Below, piece after piece: positions 7,638 through 15,017 of a stretch of 64,000 nt of DNA. The stretch is from contig NZ_FMIC01000002.1 in NCBI RefSeq assembly GCF_900091625.1, forward strand, positions 4,340,001-4,404,000. The letters are read 5' to 3'. This DNA is from Micromonospora peucetia (lineage in GTDB: Bacteria; Actinomycetota; Actinomycetes; Mycobacteriales; Micromonosporaceae). Within the stretch, counting starts at the first letter, position 1. Every line of letters begins with the position of its first letter. Made by a program: the position numbers and the translations under genes. The notes beneath the pieces were generated by a model, which did no database searches, was not told where the DNA came from, and was given only the letters and a program-made list of their open reading frames with translations.

Positions 7638-10022
7638 TCAGCGGGGCCAGCGGAGAGGGCCGGGGCGGACGGACCAGAGCAGCCGGCGCCAGCGGGGGCG
7701 GGCGGCGCGCAGCGCGGTGACATAGTCGCTCGCGGCAACAGCGGCCCGGTCGGCCTGTTCCGTCGTCTCGGTGCCGGGGGCGAAGGCGACGTGGTTGAGC
7801 AGTTCGGCCAGCTCGTCGACCCGGGCGGCGTCGCCGGCAGGGGCCTGGACCCGTGCCACGCCGGCCGGTTCGTGGGCTGTTACGGCGGGGCCACCCCTGT
7901 CACGGCCGGCGGTGCCGGCCCGCCAGGACGCCGCGTCGGCCAGGGCGCGGCGGGCGTGGACGGCGACCTCGGAGGCGGACTGGTCTCCGCCAACCGGGTG
8001 GCCGGCCAGCCGCAACGCGTCGGTGACCTCCCGCCAGGCACCGGCGATCCGCTGGCCGGGGTCGCCCCGCTCCAACCGCGCCCGGGTCAGCGCCCGGCGC
8101 ATCGTCAGCAGCGTGAACAGCGCGGCCCCGACCAGCAGCAGGATGCCGCCCGCCCCGCCGCCGACCAGCAGCGCCGCCGACGGCCCACCGGAGCCGGCCG
8201 GCCCACCCGGCGCGGCCACCGGTTCCGGCGACGCGGTCGGCTCGACCGTCGGCTCCGGCACCTCCGACGGGGGCGGATCCTCCGGCGTCGGGCGGAAGTC
8301 CTCCTCCACCGGGCGCGGCTCCTCGTCAGGGCGGGGCAGCGGGTCGAACGGCACCCAGCCGAGCCCCTCGAAGAGCACCTCCGGCCAGGCGTACGCGTCG
8401 CCGGCCCGGACCGGACCGTCGCCGGCGGCGCGGAAACCGACCACCACCCGGGTCGGTAGTCCGGTCAGCCGGCCCAGCACGGCGAACGCCGCCGCGAACT
8501 GCTCCGAGGTGCCCCGCTGGCCACCCGCGTTGCGCGGACCGAAGAGGAAGAAGTTCAGGTTCGGGTACGCGTGCCCGCTCGGCGCGTCCGCGACGAGGCG
8601 GTAGTGCTCGGCGAGGAACTGCTCCACGGCGGCAGCCCGCGCGTACGGGGCGCCGTTGGACTCGGCGAGCTGGGCGGCGAGCCGGCGCAGCGGTTCGGGC
8701 ACCCCGTCGGCGACCCGCAGCACCCGGGCCACCTCCTCGCCAGCCGGCACGTCCGCCGTACCGAGCAGGTTGCCGTCCGGCGTCTCCATCGCCGACGTCA
8801 CGCTGTAACGCAGCCCCGGCGTCAGCCCTTCCGGCCGGATCAGCGTCCCGGTCGTCGGGTCGTACGCCACCCGGGCGCCGGTGACCTCACGTGGCGTGGC
8901 GACGGCGGGCAGCAGCCGGCCGCTCAGCCCGGCGACGGTGATTTCCTGCCGTACCGTCTCCACAGTGCTGTCCGGGGCCGGCGCCGTCGTGGGCAGGATC
9001 CGCCCCGCGTTGCGGTACGTCGCGCCGACCCGCCAGGTCACCCCGTCGTAGTCGCTGAGCACGGCCAGCCGGATCGGCACCGGCCGGACGGCGGTGCTCG
9101 GCCCGGAACCGGGGGCGCCCTCCGGGTCCGGGGCGGGCGCAGACCCGGGCGGGGCCGACCGTTCGGTGCGGACGTCGAGGAGTTGCTGTCCCGGGTTGAG
9201 CGCCCAACCGGAGATACGGATCAGCGGGTTCTCGTCCAGCGTCTCCACCTGCGGCGGCTCGACGTACCGCCGGGGGTCCACCGGCCGGCCGTCGACCTGG
9301 CCGGCGAGCAGCGGACCGAGCAGCGCGACCAGCCCGACCACCACCGCGAGACCGGCGGCGGAGGCGGCGGCGAGCCGGGCCCGGACGGCGGCGCGGACCG
9401 CCGGCGCCAGCCCGACGGCCGGATCGGCGCCGGCTCTGGCCGCGCCACCCGTCGGCACCGCCAGGCCGAGCGCCGCCACGGCCACGAAGGCCAGCGTCGG
9501 CCTGATCGCCGGATCGGCGTTCGGGCCGACCACGTAGAGCGCGGCGGCGTAGAGCAGCACCGGCGGCAGGTAGCCGAGCAGCACCCGGCCCGCCCGCAAC
9601 GCCACCTCCGCCCCGGCGAGACCGGCCAGCCACGCGGCGACCAGCGGCACCAGCACCGTGTCGGGGGTCGGTTCCACCGGGATCATCGCCGTCAGCAGCC
9701 GGGGAATGCCGTTCGCGGCGGCGTCCGCGGTCACCTCGGCCAGGCCGCCGGGCAGCTCGGCCCGGGTCGCGGTGAGCCGCAACGACCAGGCCGTCCAGCC
9801 GGCCATCGCGAGCACCGAGACGGGCGCGACCAGCCACGAGGGCAACCGGCGGGCGGCCACACTGACCAGCACCGAGCCCACCGCCGCCCCGAGCACCAGC
9901 AGGGTCAGCAGCGGGCCTGCGTAGACCCGGCCCAGCACCGCGCCGGCCAGACCGATCATCGCGGCCAGCGCCAGCGGCACCGGGACCGCCCGCAACACCC
10001 GCACCAGCGGCCGCGCATTCAC
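7638..10022 (-). CDS. TgpA/DUF3488-type membrane protein with transglutaminase-like domain
   Basis: This protein of about 794 residues has an N-terminal bundle of roughly seven helices, a periplasmic-side transglutaminase-like domain around residues 430-560, a proline-rich linker with PTPEDPPPSEVPEP, one further helix and a DUF4129-like tail. The catalytic positions look substituted. The Cys position reads GTSEQFA (Ser), and the His position reads DAYAWPEV (Tyr), so peptide-crosslinking activity is doubtful. The GTG start overlaps the DUF58 stop (GTGA, 10,019-10,022). It is the last gene of a MoxR-DUF58-TgpA module widely found in bacteria, with roles suspected in envelope assembly. Confidence 0.88.
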   Translation of the reverse strand: MNARPLVRVLRAVPVPLALAAMIGLAGAVLGRVYAGPLLTLLVLGAAVGSVLVSVAARRLPSWLVAPVSVLAMAGWTAWSLRLTATRAELPGGLAEVTADAAANGIPRLLTAMIPVEPTPDTVLVPLVAAWLAGLAGAEVALRAGRVLLGYLPPVLLYAAALYVVGPNADPAIRPTLAFVAVAALGLAVPTGGAARAGADPAVGLAPAVRAAVRARLAAASAAGLAVVVGLVALLGPLLAGQVDGRPVDPRRYVEPPQVETLDENPLIRISGWALNPGQQLLDVRTERSAPPGSAPAPDPEGAPGSGPSTAVRPVPIRLAVLSDYDGVTWRVGATYRNAGRILPTTAPAPDSTVETVRQEITVAGLSGRLLPAVATPREVTGARVAYDPTTGTLIRPEGLTPGLRYSVTSAMETPDGNLLGTADVPAGEEVARVLRVADGVPEPLRRLAAQLAESNGAPYARAAAVEQFLAEHYRLVADAPSGHAYPNLNFFLFGPRNAGGQRGTSEQFAAAFAVLGRLTGLPTRVVVGFRAAGDGPVRAGDAYAWPEVLFEGLGWVPFDPLPRPDEEPRPVEEDFRPTPEDPPPSEVPEPTVEPTASPEPVAAPGGPAGSGGPSAALLVGGGAGGILLLVGAALFTLLTMRRALTRARLERGDPGQRIAGAWREVTDALRLAGHPVGGDQSASEVAVHARRALADAASWRAGTAGRDRGGPAVTAHEPAGVARVQAPAGDAARVDELAELLNHVAFAPGTETTEQADRAAVAASDYVTALRAARPRWRRLLWSVRPGPLRWPR

Positions 10023-11188
10023 CACCTGCGCACCCCGTCCCACTCGGCGGCGAACGCGGCCCCGTCCGCGGCGTCGATCACCACCAGGCCGGCCGCGCCC
10101 GACGGCGCCGGCTCCGCCGCCCCGAAGACCCCCACCACCACCGACGGGTACGCGGCACGCAACGCGCCCACCACCCCCAGGTCGTCCCGGCCACCCGGCC
10201 CGGTGAGGAAGACCAGTGTGTCGCCGAGCCGCTCGCGCCGCAGCCGGCCGGTGGCGGGCTGAAGATCGCCCTCATCGGCGAGCCCCACCGCCGCGAGCCG
10301 GTCCAGCGGCCCCTGCCCCGCCGCGTCGCCGCCGGCCGCCGTGAGGTCGTCCGGCTCCGAGGCGACCAGCAGCAGCGTCACCGGCAGACCCTCCCGGTAC
10401 GCGGCGACCAGCACCGAGGCGGCGGCCTCGCACGCCGACTCGAACGACTCGGCCACCCCGTCGAGGCGATCCGGGTGGGCGACCGCCCGGTTGTCCAGCA
10501 GCACCACCATCCGAGGCAGGCTGGTGTCCACGTTCTCCCGCACCATCAGCTCGCCCACCCGGGCGCTGGTACGCCAGTGCACCCGGCGCAACTCGTCACC
10601 GACCACGTACTCCCGCAGCGAGTCGAAGGTGATCGACCCGTGCGGCACCTTGTCCACCCGGCCGTCCAGGCTGCGCCCCGCGCCGGTGGGCACCGCGTTC
10701 AGCGGGTGCACGCGCGGGTGCACCCAGACCGGCACCGCACCCCCGTACGGGCGGGCCAACGCCACCAGGCCCAGCGGGTCGCGCCGGGTCACCCGCAGCG
10801 GCCCCACCGGCACCACCCCCCGGCGGGAGGTCGGCACGTCATAGCGGACCGTGGTGTCCCGACCCGGTCGCAGCCGCAGCAGCGGCACCGGGACCGACCG
10901 GTCCCCGCACCGGTCCTCGGCCACCAGGCTCGCCGCCCGCAGCCTCCCGGCGTTGCGCACCGTCAGGGTCATCGCGGCCGGCTCGCCCCGCGCCACCCGG
11001 TCCGGGTCGGCGCTGCGGGTCACCTCCAGGCGGGGCCGCCAGGCCGCGGTCAGCACGGCGTAGCCGACGGCGATCCCGGCCGCCGCCCCGAGCAGCGTCA
11101 ACTCCGGGTACGCGAAGCGGAAGCCGGCGCCGAGCAGCACGACGGCGGCGACGAGCAGCCCGACACACCGGGCGGTGAGCGCGGACAC
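10019..11188 (-). CDS. DUF58 domain protein
   Basis: This 389-residue protein has two N-terminal helices (residues 5-50), a beta-rich middle part and the DUF58 signature EYVVGDELRRVHWRTSARVGELMVRE near residue 200. A degenerate vWA-like fold follows (MVVLLDNRA). DUF58 proteins are the middle partner between a MoxR ATPase and a membrane transglutaminase-like protein. It is 12 bp downstream of the MoxR gene and overlaps the next gene by 4 bp, so the three are clearly one transcription unit. Confidence 0.9.
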   Translation of the reverse strand: MSALTARCVGLLVAAVVLLGAGFRFAYPELTLLGAAAGIAVGYAVLTAAWRPRLEVTRSADPDRVARGEPAAMTLTVRNAGRLRAASLVAEDRCGDRSVPVPLLRLRPGRDTTVRYDVPTSRRGVVPVGPLRVTRRDPLGLVALARPYGGAVPVWVHPRVHPLNAVPTGAGRSLDGRVDKVPHGSITFDSLREYVVGDELRRVHWRTSARVGELMVRENVDTSLPRMVVLLDNRAVAHPDRLDGVAESFESACEAAASVLVAAYREGLPVTLLLVASEPDDLTAAGGDAAGQGPLDRLAAVGLADEGDLQPATGRLRRERLGDTLVFLTGPGGRDDLGVVGALRAAYPSVVVGVFGAAEPAPSGAAGLVVIDAADGAAFAAEWDGVRRW

Positions 11189-11200
11189 CGGCGTCGCCGG

Positions 11201-12196
11201 TCAGCCCTGGACCGGGGCCGGCTGACCCGAGGGCAGCGGGACCGGCACCGAGGCGACCGCCTGGCGCAGCACCTCGGCGGCGGTCATCCCACGCACCTGC
11301 GCGTCGGGGGTGAGCAACAACCGGTGCGCGAAGACCGGCTCGACCAGGGTCTTCAGGTCCTCCGGCATGATCCAGCCCCGCCCGTCGACCAGCGCGTACG
11401 CGCACGCCGCGCGCGTCAGCGCGATCACGCCCCGGGGGCTGACCCCGACCCGCACCTGCGGGTGGTTACGGGTGGCCGTGGCCAGCCGCACCGCGTACGC
11501 GTAGAGCGGCTCGGCGATGTGCACCCGGCGGGCCATCGCGACCATCTCCCCGACGGTGGCCGTGTCGGTGACCGCGGTGAGCGCCTCGGGGGAGCGGACC
11601 GTCGCCCCGCGCAGCACCTCCACCTCGACGGCCTCGTCCGGGTAGCCGACGGAGAGCTTCACCAGGAACCGGTCGAGCTGGGCCTCGGGCAGCCGGTACG
11701 TGCCGTCCATCTCCACCGGGTTCTGGGTGGCCACCACCAGGAACGGCTGCGGCACCGGGTGCCGGACCCCGTCGACGGTGACGGTGCGTTCCTCCATCAC
11801 CTCCAGCAGTGCCGACTGGGTCTTCGGCGACGCCCGGTTGATCTCGTCGGCGATGACGATGTTGGCGAACACCGGCCCCGGGTGGAACTCGAAGCCCCGG
11901 GTGGCCTGGTTGAAGATCGTCACCCCGGACACGTCGGAGGGGAGCAGGTCGGGGGTGAACTGGATGCGCCGCCACTCGCCCTTGACGGTGGCCGCGATGG
12001 CCCGGGCCAGGGTGGTCTTGCCGACCCCCGGCACGTCCTCCAGCAACACGTGCCCCTGGGCGAAGAGCGCGGTCAGCGCCAGCCGGACCACCTGCGGCTT
12101 GCCCAGCACCACCGCGTTGACGTTCTCGGCCAGCCGGGCGGCGAGGGCGGCGAAGCCCTGCACCTCCGGCTGGGTGAGCGGTTCCTGGGTGTTCAC
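11201..12196 (-). CDS. MoxR family AAA+ ATPase
   Basis: This 331-residue ATPase has Walker A VPGVGKTTL at about residues 55-63, an FTPDLLPSDV segment, Walker B IVIADEINRASPKTQ, sensor 1 VVATQNPVEMDGTY and an LPEAQLDRFL arginine-finger region. It ends with the MoxR C-terminal lid (SPRGVIALTRAACAYAL). MoxR ATPases act as chaperones for vWA/DUF58 partners. It follows the propeller-like/FN3 gene by 28 bp and precedes DUF58 by 12 bp. Confidence 0.95.
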   Translation of the reverse strand: MNTQEPLTQPEVQGFAALAARLAENVNAVVLGKPQVVRLALTALFAQGHVLLEDVPGVGKTTLARAIAATVKGEWRRIQFTPDLLPSDVSGVTIFNQATRGFEFHPGPVFANIVIADEINRASPKTQSALLEVMEERTVTVDGVRHPVPQPFLVVATQNPVEMDGTYRLPEAQLDRFLVKLSVGYPDEAVEVEVLRGATVRSPEALTAVTDTATVGEMVAMARRVHIAEPLYAYAVRLATATRNHPQVRVGVSPRGVIALTRAACAYALVDGRGWIMPEDLKTLVEPVFAHRLLLTPDAQVRGMTAAEVLRQAVASVPVPLPSGQPAPVQG

Positions 12197-12224
12197 GCGG
12201 GTGGTGCTCCTTGCCTGGGGCGGG

Positions 12225-14861
12225 TCAGCAGGTGGGCAGGACCTTGATGTCGTCGCCGCCCTCCAGGTTGAGCCAGGCCCAGGGGATGTAGTTCTTCCCC
12301 TTGTAGTCGACCTGCACCCACCAGGTGCTGCGCTTCTCGTTGTTGTAGATGTAGGCGTAGACCTCTTCGCCCTGCTTCTTGCAGTTGGCCTTGAGCCGGG
12401 TGCCGTTCGCGACCCAGCCGGCCTGCTGGTCGTTGTCCTGCCGGGTTACCTCGAAGATCTCGTTGCCGTTGCGCTCGCCGGGGATCTCCCGGCTGCAGTA
12501 GCTGGCCTCCGCACCGGAGGAGCCGTTACGGCAGGTGGCGATCCCGTACAGGGCGGCGGTGGTCTGGGCGCGGGTGGCGGTGCCCTCGCCGGCGGCGTTG
12601 CTCGCCGTCACCGTGAACGTGTACGCCTTGCCCGGCGCCAGGCCCGTCATCGTGATGCTGGAGCAGTTGCCGGTCTTCGCCGGCTCACCGCTCGTGCTCA
12701 GCGAGCAGGTCGCCTTGCCGCCACCGGCGTCCACGGTGAACGTCACCGTCGCCGACGTGGCGCCCGCCGAGGAACCGGTCACGGTGATGCGGGGCTCGGC
12801 CACCGTACGCGCCGTGGTGCTGGCCTCCGGGCCGGGACCCGCCTCGTTGACCGCCTTCACCTTCACGGTGATGTTCTGACCGTTGCCCAAGCCGTCCACC
12901 GTGGCCCGGGTATCGGTCACCTCACTGCGGCGCCCACCCACGTCCACCAGGTACTTCGTCACCGGCCGGCCATTCGCCGCCGCCGGGGACCACTGCACCG
13001 CGACGGTGCCCGGCCGGTCGGCCACGGTGCTCGCCCGCAGCCCCGCCGGACGCTCCGGCGCCGCGTACGGCACGACGGTGTTGCTCACCGGCGAGTCCGC
13101 CGAGCCGGCACCCCGGTCGTTGACCGCCACCACCGTGAACGCGTACTGCGTGCCGTATTCCAGCTCGCCCGCCGGCACCACCAGTTCGGTCTTACGGGAC
13201 TCGCCGGCCGGGGCGTTGGCGCCCGCCGAGGTGGCCGTGACGACGTACTTCGCGATCGTGTTGCCCTGCCCCTTCGCCGCCGGCCACTTCACCAGCACCG
13301 TGCCGTCCGGGCGCTCCTGGGCGGTGACGCCGGTCGGCGGGTCCGGCACCGCAGCCGTCGGCGTCACCGGGTTGCTGGTACGCGCGGGACCGTCGCCCTT
13401 CGCGTTGACCGCGTGCACCGAGAACCGGTACGTCTCGCCGTTGGTCAGGCCCTTGATCTCCACGGCCCGCTGGTTGGCGCCCACCTGCACCCGCTGGCCA
13501 GCGCCCTGCACCACGTACCGGATGATCTCCGCACCGTTGGCCGGGGCCGGCCGCCAGCTCACCCGGGCCTGCGCGTTGCCGGCGGCAGCGGTCACGCTGC
13601 GTGGCGCACCCGGCTTGCCCACCTTCGGCTTCTTCGGCGGGGGCGGCGGCGGGGGAGCCGGCGGCGGGTCGCCGCCGAGCACGTCGTTGGCGTACTTGTC
13701 GACCTCGCGGACCTGGTGCCGGTCGTCCACCACCCGGGCGGTCGCCGCGTCGGGAGCGTTGATGAACAGGTGGTTCTCCCGCACCTCCAGCTCCAGCGGC
13801 CCGGCGCCCCGCCCCCGGATCGTGTCGACGAGCTGGCCAGCGGCGTCGAAGGCGTAGACCGTGCCGGACGCCGCGTCGGCGCAGTAGTACCTGCCCGCCC
13901 ACGCCACGGCCGGGCTGAGCTGGTCGCCCGCGCCCGGCACGGTGAAGGCCCGCACCGTGCCGCCGTCGTCGACCACGTGCACCCGCCGCTCGCCGGGCAC
14001 CGTCACGGGCACGTCCGGCCCGCTGGTCCGCGCCGGCAGCGCACCCGGCGCCGTCATCGTCAACGGCGTGGACCGGACCTCGCCGCCCCGCACGGTGACC
14101 AGCGCCCCGGCGGTGCGGTCGAGCACCGCGACGCCGTCGTCCAGCGTGGAGACGACCAGCTCGTGGCTGGCCTCCGCGACGTCGTACGTCTCGACCTTCT
14201 TCGGGCTGAGGCCGGCCCCCGCGGGGGCGGCCGACGCGGGCGCCGAGGGCAGCGCCGCTGCGGTGATCGCCGAGACGGTGCCCTCGCTGGGCACCGCGAT
14301 CCAGAGCCGCCCCTTACCGTCGAAGGACCCGCCGGTGATGCCCGGCGGGTAGCGCACCGGCTCGCCGACCGGGGTCAGCGACCGCGGGTCGAGCTGCCGG
14401 ACGACGCCCTGCACGGCGTCGACGACGAACGCCGCGTCCTCGTGCAGGGCGACGCTGACACCGAGGCCCGGGGTCGTCCTGGTGGTCGCGGTGATCTGGA
14501 GGGTGGCCAGGTCCAGCGAGCTGACCTGACCGGTGTTCAGGTCCCGCAGGACCAGCAGCCGGTCGGTCTGGGTGACCTGCATCGGGTGCCGGCGGGCACC
14601 CGGGATCCCGACCCGGGTGTCGACCCGCGCGGTGATCCCGTTGACGCGGGCCATCTCGCTGCGCGCGGCACTCCACAGCCAGGAACTCGCGTCGTGGCTC
14701 GCCACCGCGTTGTCCGCCGCGCCCAGCCCGTGGATGGTGAGCCCCATGGCGGCCAGCAGCGCGGCCACCGTCGCGATGGTGACGACCCCGCCGCGCATCC
14801 GGCGGGGCCGGGGACGCGGGGGGCCGGTGCCGGCGTGCCCGGCGTCATCGATGGTGGCCAC
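12225..14861 (-). CDS. Large membrane-anchored protein with propeller-like and fibronectin type III domains
   Basis: This 878-residue protein starts with a basic stretch and one membrane helix (about residues 25-48). An exported region of about 330 residues follows, with repeated short strands (LVLRDLNTGQVSSLDL, AAFVVDAVQGVVRQLD, RLWIAVPSEGTVSAI) that look like beta-propeller blades. A proline linker (PPPAPPPPPPPKKP) leads to about four FN3 modules (for example PGAPRSVTAAAGNAQARVSW and PTGVTAQERPDGTVLVKW). The C-terminal domain of about 90 residues has several cysteines and tryptophans and resembles an SH3-like wall domain. It leads the MoxR-DUF58-TgpA operon, 28 bp before MoxR, suggesting a cell-surface structural role. 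Confidence 0.85.
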   Translation of the reverse strand: MATIDDAGHAGTGPPRPRPRRMRGGVVTIATVAALLAAMGLTIHGLGAADNAVASHDASSWLWSAARSEMARVNGITARVDTRVGIPGARRHPMQVTQTDRLLVLRDLNTGQVSSLDLATLQITATTRTTPGLGVSVALHEDAAFVVDAVQGVVRQLDPRSLTPVGEPVRYPPGITGGSFDGKGRLWIAVPSEGTVSAITAAALPSAPASAAPAGAGLSPKKVETYDVAEASHELVVSTLDDGVAVLDRTAGALVTVRGGEVRSTPLTMTAPGALPARTSGPDVPVTVPGERRVHVVDDGGTVRAFTVPGAGDQLSPAVAWAGRYYCADAASGTVYAFDAAGQLVDTIRGRGAGPLELEVRENHLFINAPDAATARVVDDRHQVREVDKYANDVLGGDPPPAPPPPPPPKKPKVGKPGAPRSVTAAAGNAQARVSWRPAPANGAEIIRYVVQGAGQRVQVGANQRAVEIKGLTNGETYRFSVHAVNAKGDGPARTSNPVTPTAAVPDPPTGVTAQERPDGTVLVKWPAAKGQGNTIAKYVVTATSAGANAPAGESRKTELVVPAGELEYGTQYAFTVVAVNDRGAGSADSPVSNTVVPYAAPERPAGLRASTVADRPGTVAVQWSPAAANGRPVTKYLVDVGGRRSEVTDTRATVDGLGNGQNITVKVKAVNEAGPGPEASTTARTVAEPRITVTGSSAGATSATVTFTVDAGGGKATCSLSTSGEPAKTGNCSSITMTGLAPGKAYTFTVTASNAAGEGTATRAQTTAALYGIATCRNGSSGAEASYCSREIPGERNGNEIFEVTRQDNDQQAGWVANGTRLKANCKKQGEEVYAYIYNNEKRSTWWVQVDYKGKNYIPWAWLNLEGGDDIKVLPTC

Positions 14862-15017
14862 TACCGGCTGCCTCCCGTGTCATACCTGGCAGGTGGCGCG
14901 CCATGTCCGGCGACCCTCCCCTGAGCCGGGTGCCATCATATGGCCCGGTCGGAGGCGGGGGAACCCGCACCGTCCCGCTGTGGACACCGAGCGTGCGTGC
15001 CACGCCGCCGTGGCAGG

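Noticed and set aside
11700..14924. A 1,074-codon plus-strand frame opposite the propeller/FN3 and MoxR genes
   Set aside because: Shadow of well-supported minus-strand genes; no domain and low-complexity RR/HR content.
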